Shown here piece by piece: positions 44,986 to 52,883 of a stretch of 64,000 nucleotides of DNA; position 1 is the stretch's first letter, and every line of letters starts with the position of its first letter. The notes below the pieces were generated by a model that was not told where the DNA came from, searched no databases, and was given only the letters and a program-made list of their open reading frames with translations. Source of the stretch: Streptomyces sp. NBC_00178 (lineage in GTDB: Bacteria > Actinomycetota > Actinomycetes > Streptomycetales > Streptomycetaceae); assembly GCF_036206005.1 (NCBI RefSeq), contig NZ_CP108143.1:620001-684000 (forward strand), in the 5' to 3' direction. Position numbers and translations under genes: made by a program.

Positions 44986-45825
44986 TCAGGCCTCCCCCAT
45001 CACCAGTCCCTCGATGGTGTGCTTCTGGACGATGGGGGTCAGCTCGTCCACGACCGGGCAGTGCAGATGCGCCCGGACGCGTTCGGGCAGCGAGTCCCTG
45101 AAAGCGGCGGTCACCGCCATGTCGTGGTGTGCGTCGTTGCCGGCGCCCGGGGCGTCGACCCCCAGCACCAGCACCGGCCGGGCGTCGGCCGAGCGGTTGG
45201 CGGTCCCCCGGTGGATCGTCAGGGCGGACCGGGCCGAGATGTCCCCCCGCTGCGGGTACTTGCGCTCGGCCAGCCCCTCGTAGCACGGGTAGGTGTCGCG
45301 GGGCGGGAACATTCCGTGGCCGAAGCGGGGGTCGTCGTCCCACTGGGTGCCCGGTGCGATCTCGAACGGGCCCATGTCCTCCCGCGTGTCGACGGCGGTG
45401 AGGTTGAAGGCGAGCGAGGTCAGACGGCGTTCGCCGCGGGTGGCGTCCGGCATGGGGAAGTCACGGTGCCAGGGCTGGTTCACCGCCCCCGCGAAGGGTA
45501 TGTCGAAGCCCAGTTCCACGATGCGGTAGTCGGGGCCGAGCACGGCCTCGCACACGCCGACCACCCATGGGTGGTCGACCAGCTCGACGAAGCCCCGCAG
45601 CTGCTGCGGGTGGATCTCGACGTAGTACCTGTGGGGGCCCCGGCCGACCGCACCGCCCTCACGGCCGCGCGCTTCCGCGAAGGCGGCCTCCACGTCCTCA
45701 CGCATCAGGTCGGCCCACTGCGGGGTGAAGGCCCCCCTGCGGGCCGTGATGCCGTCCCCGTAGAGGTCCTGGACGGCGGCCTCCAGATGCGGGGCGAGGG
45801 CTCCGGTGGGTGCGCTTCCGGGCAT
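44986..45825 (-). CDS. Phytanoyl-CoA dioxygenase (PhyH)-family Fe(II)/2-oxoglutarate oxygenase
   Basis: A 279-residue cytoplasmic protein. The iron-binding facial triad is visible as H-x-D in QPWHRDFP and a distal His in TIHRGTANRS; the following Arg region would hold 2-oxoglutarate. YYVEIHPQQLRGFVELVDHPWV and VELGFDIPFAG fit the PhyH fold. ATG 45825 follows AAGGGA. It is divergent from a LacI gene, with the perfect TTGCAACGTTGCAA operator between them, so it appears to belong to the furanose regulon. Substrate unknown; hydroxylation of a sugar- or lipid-linked compound is possible. Confidence 0.85.
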   Translation of the reverse strand: MPGSAPTGALAPHLEAAVQDLYGDGITARRGAFTPQWADLMREDVEAAFAEARGREGGAVGRGPHRYYVEIHPQQLRGFVELVDHPWVVGVCEAVLGPDYRIVELGFDIPFAGAVNQPWHRDFPMPDATRGERRLTSLAFNLTAVDTREDMGPFEIAPGTQWDDDPRFGHGMFPPRDTYPCYEGLAERKYPQRGDISARSALTIHRGTANRSADARPVLVLGVDAPGAGNDAHHDMAVTAAFRDSLPERVRAHLHCPVVDELTPIVQKHTIEGLVMGEA

Positions 45826-45916
45826 GGCGACGATCCCTTCGTCGTGTCGGCTGGGGTGACGGCAGGCCCCGCGACGAGAGGAGTCCTCTCACCGGCCGAC
45901 CTGCCGGGGCCCTATT

Positions 45917-45930
45917 TTGCAACGTTGCAA
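45917..45930. promoter_or_regulatory. Perfect LacI-type operator TTGCAACGTTGCAA
   Basis: A 14-bp perfect palindrome with central CG in the 218-bp gap between the divergent PhyH and LacI genes, 92 bp from the PhyH start. Best-conserved member of the operator set shared across 39703-50582. Confidence 0.8.
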
Positions 45931-46043
45931 TCAACGTGGCAAGGGTATGGGCGCACCGAGCTGCCACGCGGCTGTTACGGTGCACAGCGTGGAGGGGGCG
46001 GTCGGCCGACCGTCCCGCGCGCGAGGACGGGAGCGCACCGGCT

Positions 46044-47066
46044 GTGGCTGCGAGACTCAAGGACGTCGCCGCACTGGCCGGCGTGTCCGTTCGGACCGTC
46101 TCCAACGTCGTGAGCAACGCCGCGGCCGTCGCCCCGGCGACCCGCTCCCGCGTCATGGCTGCGGTGGAGGAACTGGGGTACCGCCCCAACCTCGCCGCGC
46201 GCAACCTCCGTCAGGGGCGCACCGGTCTGGTCGGAGTCGCCGTGCCCGAGATCCACTCTCCGTACTTCGGCAGACTGACCGGCCTGCTCATCGACGCGGC
46301 CCAGCAGCGCGGCTGGACGGTGCTCCTGGAACGGACGGGCGGTCAGGCCGCCCTGGAGCGGCGGCTGCTGGACGGGTCCGAGGGCCATCAGGTCGACGGG
46401 ATGATCATCAGCCCGTGGTCGACGTCACCGGCCGAACTGGCCGCACTCGCCGGCGGCCTGCCGCTGGTGGTCCTCGGGGAACTGGAGCCGGAGGGGTCCA
46501 TCGACCACGTGGCCCTGAACAACGTGGCCGCCGCACGCGACGCCGCACATCATCTGGTCGCCACCGGGCGCCGGCGTGTCGCCGCGATCGGCCTCCAGTC
46601 GCGACTGGGGCACGGGACGGCCGAGCTGCGCGCCGAGGGCTTGCGCCGAGGACTGCTCGAGGCCGGCGGCCTCCGCCCGGTGGCCGAGGTGGAGGTCGCC
46701 GACCTGCACCGCTCGGAGGGGGCCCGGGCTCTTCGTGAACTGCTGCGGCTGCCCGAGCCTCCGGACGCCGTCTTCTGCTTCAGCGACGAACTCGCCCTCG
46801 GTGCCCTGCGTGTGGCGGCCGAGGAAGGCGTGCGGGTCCCGGAGGACCTGGCTCTGATGGGCTTCGACGACATCGAGGACGGCAGGTTCGCCGCCCCGTC
46901 CCTCACCACCGTGGCCCCGGACACGGAGCAGATCGCCGAGCGCGCCGTGCAGTGCCTGAGCGAGCGCGTCCTCGGCCGGCTGGACACCCTGCCGGCCCGC
47001 CGGATCGTGGTCCCGCACCGCCTGCTGGTCAGGGAGAGCACCGGGGCCGCGGTCGCCCCGGTGTGA
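46044..47066 (+). CDS. LacI-family regulator (second furanose-locus regulator)
   Basis: A 340-residue regulator. GTG 46044 is chosen because the helix-turn-helix begins directly after it (AARLKDVAALAGVSVRTVSNVV) and GGGAG lies upstream; the longer frame from 45810 would span the operator. The effector domain shows YRPNLAARNLRQGRTG, VGVAVPEIHSPYFGRLTGLLIDAA, AVFCFSDELALGALRV and LALMGFDDIEDG. It is divergent from the PhyH gene. Strong similarity to the 33605-34642 regulator, including DNA-contacting positions, suggests overlapping binding to the TTGCAACGTTGCAA-type sites. Confidence 0.92.
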   Translation: MAARLKDVAALAGVSVRTVSNVVSNAAAVAPATRSRVMAAVEELGYRPNLAARNLRQGRTGLVGVAVPEIHSPYFGRLTGLLIDAAQQRGWTVLLERTGGQAALERRLLDGSEGHQVDGMIISPWSTSPAELAALAGGLPLVVLGELEPEGSIDHVALNNVAAARDAAHHLVATGRRRVAAIGLQSRLGHGTAELRAEGLRRGLLEAGGLRPVAEVEVADLHRSEGARALRELLRLPEPPDAVFCFSDELALGALRVAAEEGVRVPEDLALMGFDDIEDGRFAAPSLTTVAPDTEQIAERAVQCLSERVLGRLDTLPARRIVVPHRLLVRESTGAAVAPV

Positions 47067-47102
47067 CGCGCCCTGAGGATCCCCGGCTGCGGACGCGCCG
47101 GA

Positions 47103-47142
47103 GCTCCCGGCAGTGCGGCGTGCGCGGCACACTGCCGGGAGC
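47103..47142. terminator. Bidirectional terminator between LacI and GH2 genes
   Basis: Perfect 13-bp stem GCTCCCGGCAGTG / CACTGCCGGGAGC with a 14-base loop, between convergent genes. Confidence 0.75.
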
Positions 47143-47164
47143 GGTTCTGCGGGGCGGGCGGACC

Positions 47165-50100
47165 CTACGGCTGCTCGCCGTCGTGGAGCGCGGTCACCTC
47201 CTGGTCGGTGAGGGCCTTGTCGTACACCTTCACCTGGTCGACCGAACCGTTCCAGAAGTCGACGTTGCCGCCCGACCACTTGGCACGGCCCACGGACAGG
47301 GACCCGGTGCTCACGTCCGCGGTCCCGGCTGCCGCAGTGGAGGCGAGCCTGCCGTCGACGTAGAGCTTGATCTCGTCACCGCTGCGGACGCCGACGAGGT
47401 GGTACCAGCGGCCGGGTTCGGGCGTGATCTCCAGCCGGGCGCGGTGGGCGCCGGGCGTGGAGAAGGCGAACGCGCCCTGTCCGTACTGCAGGTAGAACGG
47501 GTTCTCCTGACGTCGCCCGTCCTGACTGACGACGGTGGCGTAGTTGCCGGGGAGCGCGTCGAGCGACGCCCACGCGGAGACCGTGTAGTCACCGGTGGTG
47601 TCGACGACCGGACCGGCCGTCTGCGCGTACTGGCCCTTGCCGTCGAACTTCAGCGCCGAGCCGTGCACTCCCGGCGTCCAGGACGCGCCCTCGGAGAGGG
47701 TGAGGTCCTTGTGGTTCGGGCCGCTGTCGGCTGCCTTCGTGCCCTTGTTCTCGTCGAGGGACCAGGAGCCGCCGCCCTTGATCTCGTCGCGCTCGCCCGC
47801 GGCGGCGCCGGCGGCAATGACCTCCTGGTTGATCTTCCGTACCTTGGCGGGGTCGACCTTGATCTCGCGGCGGTCGTACGTCCAGAGCCCGTTGAGCTCG
47901 TTCTCCAGGTCGGTGACCTGGGTGTAGATGGAGCCGGAGAGCTCGGCGCGGGCCGCGTCCAGGTAGTACGTGCGGGTGTTGTCGACGTACTTGGCGGTCA
48001 GGGCGTCCTTGTCGGCCACGCCGCTGTAGATCGCGGTGGGGGCGCCGGGCCACATGTTGCCGGGCATCCTCAGGGTGAAGCCGCCGTGCTCACCGTCCAT
48101 CGCGGCACGCTTGTCGTCCGGGAAGGCCGGATCGGTGTTGTTGTAGTCGTGGTGGTCGATGATGTCGCCCTTGCCGGAGTCACCCTTGGAGTTGCAGCAG
48201 TTGACTCCGCTGTGGGCGTTGACGACACGCGAGGGGTCGGCGGCCTGCACCTTCTCGGTGATCTTGCCGGTCTCGGTGCGGTCCCACTCGCCCCAGCCCT
48301 CGTTGAAGACGATCCAGGCGCCGATCGAGGGGTAGTTGTGCAGCTGCTCCATCATCTCGGCACCCTGGTCGAGGAAGGCCTTCTGGCCCTTCTCGCCGGT
48401 GATGTTGCCGGAGACGAAGTCCTGCCACACCAGGAGGCCGAGCTGGTCGGCGTGGTAGTACCAGCGGGCGGGCTCGACCTTGATGTGCTTGCGGACCGAG
48501 TTGAAGCCGAGGTCCTTCTGCGCCTTCAGGTCGAAGACCAGGGCCTTGTCGCTGGGCGCCGTGTTCAGGCCGTCGGGGTAGAAGCCCTGGTCGAGCTGGG
48601 CCAGGGAGAAGAAAGGCTTCCCGTTGAGGACCAGCTTCTGGTAGCCGCCGACCTCGGCGACGCCGAAGGACCGCATGCCGAAGTAGCTCTCGACGGTGTC
48701 CTTGGAACGGCCGTCCTTGAGGGTGACCTCGAGGTCGTACAGGTACGGGTCGTCCGGCGTCCACAGGTGCTGCTTGGCGACCGGAAGGCTCAGCTCGCCG
48801 TTGGCGGGACCGGTGACGGTGCCGACGACCTTCCCCTTCTTGTCCCGGGCGACGGCCGTGACCGAGGCGGACTTCGACGCCTTCGCGGAGTTGACCGTGA
48901 GGGCGAGTCGACCCTTGTCGATGTCGGGGGTGGTCTTCAGGGAGTCGACGGCCGCGGGGGCCACGGGCTCCATCCAGACGGTCTGCCAGATGCCGGAGGA
49001 GGCGGTGTAGAAGATGCCGCTCGGGTTCGCGGACTGCTTGCCGGTGGGCTGGTCGGCCCCGGTGGTGTCGGTGACCGCGACCACGATCTCCTGCGGGCCG
49101 CTGCCCTTGAGGGCGTCGGTGATGTCCGCGCTGAAGGCGGTGTAGCCGCCGGTGTGCTCGGCGACCTGCTTGCCGTTGACCCAGACCCGCGCCTGGTAGT
49201 CGACGGCGCCGAAGTTGAGCTTCAGCCGGTCGTCGCTCCCGTGCTTGCCGACGGCCCACTTCTTGGGCACCGTCACGAGCTTGCGGTAGAACATGTGGTC
49301 TTCGTGGCGCTCGAGGCCGGAGAGCTGGGACTCGACGGGGTAGGGCACCGTGATGCGCTCGTCGAGCGGCTTGCCGAAGGCGGGCATCTCACCGGCGGTG
49401 GCGCCGGCGAACTCCCACTGGCCGTTGAGGTTCTTCCAGTCGTCGCGCACCTGCTGCGGGCGGGGGTACTCGGGCAGCGGGTTGTCGCGGTCGACCTTGT
49501 CGCCCCACGGCGTGGTCAGGCGGTGCGTGGAGAGGTTCTTCGCCCTGCGGCTGATCTCCGGGACGGTCTCGTCGCCGTTCTTCAGGCCGCCCTCGCCGTC
49601 GTACGCGATCCGGGTCTGCTGGCCCTTCTGGACGGCCGCGCCCAGCGTGATGACCAGCGCGTTGCGGTTTCCGGAAGCCCTGGCGACCGACTTCACGGGC
49701 ATCGGCGTGGTGTCCGCCTCGACGGTGAGGTGGTCCTTCACGTCCTTGACGCCGCTGACCTCGTGGTCGAAGGTCGCCTGCACCTTGAGGCCGTTCTCCG
49801 CCACGCTCAGGGCGACCGGGTACACCTCGAAGTCGGCGGGCGGGGTGAAGGCGGACTCGGGCACGATCTGCTTGGCGAGCGTGGCGCTCGACCAGCGCAG
49901 GAACATGTTGGCCCCGCCGACGTCCTGGAACATCTCCAGCCGGAAGGTGTGCTGCTCGCCGGCCTTGAGGGAGACCGGCGTGCTGGTCTGCTCCTTGTCC
50001 CAGTCCCCGACCCAGTGGTCGATGACGGGCTTGTCGTCGATGAAGAGCCGGAAGCCGTTGTCGCCGATGGCGGAGAAGGTGTAGTCGCCGGTCTCGGGGG

Positions 50101-50458
50101 CCGCGATCTGCCCCGTCCAGCGGGCGGTCGTGTGCTCGGTCTTCCCCGTGGCCGACTCGAACGCCCCGGTCAGACCCGGGAAGTTGATCTCCGGGTCGAG
50201 CGAGGTCGCGCCGAGTACGGCGAAGTCACGGGCGCCGGGCGCGGACATGGCGAAGTACTCGCCCTTGAGTCCGTGCGGCTCCGTGGACGGATCGTCCTTC
50301 ACGAACGCCGAGGCCGCGGCGGCCTGTTCGGCCGGCGCGGCGGCGGGGGCGGCGGTCGCGGCGGCGGGGACCAGGACGGCCCCGGCGGGAAGAAGCAGCG
50401 CGGCCGTACAGGCCAGCGTTCTGAACAACGTGCGGGGGCGGGCTGGTTGTCGTATCAA
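47165..50458 (-). CDS. Secreted GH2 glycosidase with PA14 and LamG-like domains
   Basis: About 1097 residues from TTG 50458, chosen because GAGGA lies 7 bp upstream and a Sec signal follows (IRQPARPRTLFRTLACTAALLL, cleaved near ATAAPA). The frame remains open to 50539, but upstream starts lack a ribosome-binding site. Modules: PA14 (about 60-200, GEYFAM, IGDNGFRLFIDDKPVIDHW), an Ig-like linker, GH2 domains (about 318-850; DNPLPEYPRPQQV, acid/base Glu720 in FNEGWGEWD, likely nucleophile Glu790 in DGEHGG), and a C-terminal concanavalin/LamG-type domain (about 880-1095). It shares the GH2 core with 42577-44928 but carries different binding modules. Substrate probably a furanoside or beta-galactoside polymer. 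Confidence 0.85.
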   Translation of the reverse strand: MIRQPARPRTLFRTLACTAALLLPAGAVLVPAAATAAPAAAPAEQAAAASAFVKDDPSTEPHGLKGEYFAMSAPGARDFAVLGATSLDPEINFPGLTGAFESATGKTEHTTARWTGQIAAPETGDYTFSAIGDNGFRLFIDDKPVIDHWVGDWDKEQTSTPVSLKAGEQHTFRLEMFQDVGGANMFLRWSSATLAKQIVPESAFTPPADFEVYPVALSVAENGLKVQATFDHEVSGVKDVKDHLTVEADTTPMPVKSVARASGNRNALVITLGAAVQKGQQTRIAYDGEGGLKNGDETVPEISRRAKNLSTHRLTTPWGDKVDRDNPLPEYPRPQQVRDDWKNLNGQWEFAGATAGEMPAFGKPLDERITVPYPVESQLSGLERHEDHMFYRKLVTVPKKWAVGKHGSDDRLKLNFGAVDYQARVWVNGKQVAEHTGGYTAFSADITDALKGSGPQEIVVAVTDTTGADQPTGKQSANPSGIFYTASSGIWQTVWMEPVAPAAVDSLKTTPDIDKGRLALTVNSAKASKSASVTAVARDKKGKVVGTVTGPANGELSLPVAKQHLWTPDDPYLYDLEVTLKDGRSKDTVESYFGMRSFGVAEVGGYQKLVLNGKPFFSLAQLDQGFYPDGLNTAPSDKALVFDLKAQKDLGFNSVRKHIKVEPARWYYHADQLGLLVWQDFVSGNITGEKGQKAFLDQGAEMMEQLHNYPSIGAWIVFNEGWGEWDRTETGKITEKVQAADPSRVVNAHSGVNCCNSKGDSGKGDIIDHHDYNNTDPAFPDDKRAAMDGEHGGFTLRMPGNMWPGAPTAIYSGVADKDALTAKYVDNTRTYYLDAARAELSGSIYTQVTDLENELNGLWTYDRREIKVDPAKVRKINQEVIAAGAAAGERDEIKGGGSWSLDENKGTKAADSGPNHKDLTLSEGASWTPGVHGSALKFDGKGQYAQTAGPVVDTTGDYTVSAWASLDALPGNYATVVSQDGRRQENPFYLQYGQGAFAFSTPGAHRARLEITPEPGRWYHLVGVRSGDEIKLYVDGRLASTAAAGTADVSTGSLSVGRAKWSGGNVDFWNGSVDQVKVYDKALTDQEVTALHDGEQP

Positions 50459-50568
50459 GGCGTCGTCCTCGTCGAAGAAGCCGAAGTGCTCCGAACCGCG
50501 AAGCACTGCACATAGTCGAACATTGAGCCACAGCCTCAAACACCTGACAACGGTCGTGCACGGAGAAT

Positions 50569-50582
50569 TTTCAACGATATAA
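50569..50582. promoter_or_regulatory. Operator-like site TTTCAACGATATAA
   Basis: 10 of 14 bases match TTGCAACGTTGCAA. On the minus strand it reads TTATATCGTTGAAA and matches the 39703 site on the minus strand over ATAT, CGTTG and AA. It lies 111 bp upstream of the GH2 start. Weaker than the other three sites. Confidence 0.45.
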
Positions 50583-50919
50583 AAACCGCTCCCCCACCAC
50601 GGGCCGCAAGGGGAGTCCGGGGCGGGGTGCGGGGCGCATGACTGTCCACCGTGGGCCGCGCCAGGGCCGGTTGACGTGCCACTGGGCCAGATCCGCAGGT
50701 CACACGGGCCTCGCGACGTACGAACGGCCCGCCGGCCGCCGGCCGGGGAGCGCTCACCCGGTCACCGGACGGCCCCGTCCCTGAGGGTCCCCTTCCAGCC
50801 GGCCGCCGACGGTCACCGCGTCGATGTACGGATGTGTCGCATCCACCGCCGGGGCCCCGCGGGCTCGATACCGGGGCCGTTTTTCACCGCCGCGCGCCAT
50901 TGCCGGTGAACGGCAGAAA

Positions 50920-50941
50920 GGCCGCCCGGGGCCGGGCGGCC
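50920..50941 (-). terminator. Hairpin downstream of DUF1232 gene
   Basis: Perfect 10-bp stem GGCCGCCCGG / CCGGGCGGCC with a GG loop, 140 bp beyond the DUF1232 stop; the only terminator candidate for that unit. Confidence 0.45.
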
Positions 50942-51080
50942 CGGCCGGGACGAGGGCCGTGCCAGGGCGCCGACGGACGGACCTCACCGGCACGGGGGAC
51001 GATTCGGGGGCGGATGCCGCGTCAAGGGCGCGGAGGTCTCGCGGGAGACGCTTCCGGGCAGGGGGCGGCCGACGCGCCCC

Positions 51081-51422
51081 TCACTTGCCGCCCGAGGCCG
51101 AGAGCTTGCCGCCCGGCCCGGCGGGGTCCATCGCCGTCCTCCCGCGCCGCCCCACTCCCGCCGCGTGCGCCGCGGTGTGGAGGGAGCGCAGGGCGAGCAG
51201 GAGGAAGCCGATGTCGTCGAGGTAGACGGGGTCCGGCAGGAGGTCGACGGGCGACACGGTGTAGATGACCGCGGCCCAGACGAGAGCCTTGTTGCGCAAG
51301 GGGATTCCCGCGTCGACGAGGAGCTTCCTGGCTCTGATCACCCGCACCAGGAGCACGGCGGCGACGCCTGCCATGACGAGCAGGACGAGTGCGCCGACGG
51401 CGAACCAGACCGAGGTGTCCAT
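51081..51422 (-). CDS. DUF1232 (YkvA-type) small membrane protein
   Basis: A 113-residue protein. An N-terminal membrane span (WFAVGALVLLVMAGVAAVLLV) is followed by the DUF1232 motif ALVWAAVIYTVSPVDLLPDPVYLDDIGFLLLAL and a polar tail. Function is unknown. It starts 41 bp after the WhiB-like stop on the same strand, so the two may be co-transcribed. Confidence 0.85.
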   Translation of the reverse strand: MDTSVWFAVGALVLLVMAGVAAVLLVRVIRARKLLVDAGIPLRNKALVWAAVIYTVSPVDLLPDPVYLDDIGFLLLALRSLHTAAHAAGVGRRGRTAMDPAGPGGKLSASGGK

Positions 51423-51463
51423 GGCTCATCGTCTCCCACGTCGCGGGCCTGAGCCCGCAGGCC

Positions 51464-51721
51464 TCATCCGGCACTCCTGGCGTGGCGGCGGGCACGACGG
51501 CGCTTGAGCGCGCGCCGCTCGTTCTCGTCCATGCCTCCCCAGACTCCCGCGTCCTGCGCGAATTCCAGGGCCCAGTCCAGGCACTGCTCGCGCACCGGGC
51601 AGGTTCCGCAGACCGCCTTGGCCTCCTCGGCCTGGACGAGCGCGGGACCACTGCTGCCGATCGGGAAGAAAAGATCCGGGTCCTCTTCGCGGCACGCCGC
51701 GTGCATGCGCCAGTTGTCCAT
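51464..51721 (-). CDS. WhiB-family iron-sulphur regulator
   Basis: An 85-residue Wbl protein starting MDNWRMHAACREEDPDLFFP. The four cluster ligands are Cys10, Cys38, Cys41 and Cys47 (CGTCPVREQC), followed by the GVWGG turn (59-63) and a basic tail KRRRARRHARSAG for DNA. Wbl proteins bind a 4Fe-4S cluster and usually act with the principal sigma factor. By eye it is nearest WblE-type members. ATG 51721 follows GGGAG; the frame upstream to 51814 has no family resemblance. Confidence 0.9.
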   Translation of the reverse strand: MDNWRMHAACREEDPDLFFPIGSSGPALVQAEEAKAVCGTCPVREQCLDWALEFAQDAGVWGGMDENERRALKRRRARRHARSAG

Positions 51722-51822
51722 CTCTCCCACTCCTCTTCGAGGCGACCCGCGAGTCGCTCCTGTGGTTCCGTACTGTGCGCGTGACCGGCTTCGGCCGATC
51801 GAAACCCGGAACACCGCGGAGT

Positions 51823-52680
51823 TCAGGCGTTCGAGGCGGCCGCCGGGGCGCCGGGCGGGGAGGCCCCTGGGGGCGGGGCCGCCGAGCAGGCGTCGTCCAG
51901 ACGGATGCGGTACTCCGTGACCCCGGCCGCGTCGTCGAGGATGTCCACGCGGGACCCCGGGGTCTCCAGGACGACGCGGTCACCGATCTCGGGGGCGGAC
52001 ACCCGCAGGAGCCGCAGCGGCGGGACGCCGGTCAGGGGGTGGGGCGGAGCGTCGAGAGGCGTCACCTGGACCGTGAGGCCGCGTTGGTGGGCCGCGTCCT
52101 CCAGCAGGGCACGCTGCCGGGCCATCACCGCGGCTCCGCCCACCCTGGTATGAAGGGCGGCGGCCGGGAACAGGGCCCAGAGCGCCGCCCCGCGTTCCGC
52201 CAGCCGGCGCTGTCTCTCCCCCAGCAGTTCCACGCGCAGATCCCGCCGGGCCGAGGATTCGGCGGGCATGAGGGTCCGCGACAGCGCTGCCTCGTAGGCC
52301 GGGGTGCGCAGCAGCTCGGGAACCAGTGCGGGGTGCCAGGTGCGCACGAGCCCGGCGGACGACTCGATGCCGATGACCTCCTGCTGCCACGGCTCCATCA
52401 CGTCCCGCCAGCGGTGCCACCAGCCGGGCAGGTTCGCGGCGGTGAGACCGGCCATGATCGGCTCGGCCTCTCCGGCGGACACCCCGTAGCACTCCAGGAG
52501 GACACGCACCTGCCCGGAGTCGAGACCCGTCTCGGCGCGTTCGATGCGCCGCACGGTGGCCGGATGCGCTCCCAGGGCCGAGGCGGCCGCCTGCAGACCG
52601 ACGCCCGCACGCACGCGCAGCATGCGCAGGCGCGCCGCCACGACGCGGTGCTCGACCGTGGGGCCGGACCGGGGTCTCAT
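51823..52680 (-). CDS. XRE-family regulator with DUF5753 (Scr1-type) domain
   Basis: A 285-residue protein. ATG 52680 has an excellent GAAGGAGG site. An N-terminal helix-turn-helix (RLRMLRVRAGVGLQAAASALGAHPATVRRIERAETG) is followed by the DUF5753 effector domain (WWHRW, YGVSAGEAEPI, ESSAGLVRTWHPALVPELLRTPAYEAAL). Such WhiJ-like regulators are numerous in streptomycetes and are often paired with a HATPase and a small DUF397 protein. Here the HATPase gene is divergent and no DUF397 gene is seen. It probably binds the palindrome at 52850-52869. Confidence 0.88.
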   Translation of the reverse strand: MRPRSGPTVEHRVVAARLRMLRVRAGVGLQAAASALGAHPATVRRIERAETGLDSGQVRVLLECYGVSAGEAEPIMAGLTAANLPGWWHRWRDVMEPWQQEVIGIESSAGLVRTWHPALVPELLRTPAYEAALSRTLMPAESSARRDLRVELLGERQRRLAERGAALWALFPAAALHTRVGGAAVMARQRALLEDAAHQRGLTVQVTPLDAPPHPLTGVPPLRLLRVSAPEIGDRVVLETPGSRVDILDDAAGVTEYRIRLDDACSAAPPPGASPPGAPAAASNA

Positions 52681-52849
52681 GCACGCGCCTCCTTCGGACC
52701 TTCCCGCGCGGACGGGATGCCGCGCCGCGAGGTCCGCGGCGGCACGGCCGGGGTGCGCCGCGGCACCGCCGCTCGGGGGCGTCCGCCCGCGTCCATGCCC
52801 GCCGTACAGATCCTTCGCCGATTCCGAACTATTTAGACATTCTGTCGCT

Positions 52850-52869
52850 TGCAAAGTGTGCACTTTGCA
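52850..52869. promoter_or_regulatory. Palindrome TGCAAAGTG-TG-CACTTTGCA
   Basis: Two perfect 9-bp arms separated by TG, ending 14 bp before the HATPase start and leaving only its GGAG site free. The position, almost over the ribosome-binding site, suggests repression of the HATPase gene by the divergent XRE regulator. Confidence 0.75.
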
Positions 52870-52883
52870 CGGAGAGTACGAAC

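Larger units (their letters stand above)
50459..51080. other. 622-bp gap: GH2 promoter region and non-coding DNA
   Basis: The part next to the GH2 gene holds an AT-rich operator-like site (50569-50582), probably with its promoter. 50600-51080 has no credible gene on either strand; it contains one strong hairpin at 50920-50941. Short frames here are Arg/Pro/Gly-rich and look like GC-driven noise. Confidence 0.5.

Noticed and set aside
50586-51080. Short frames on both strands in the gap after the GH2 gene
   Set aside because: Arg/Pro/Gly-rich, poor starts, no recognisable motif; treated as non-coding.
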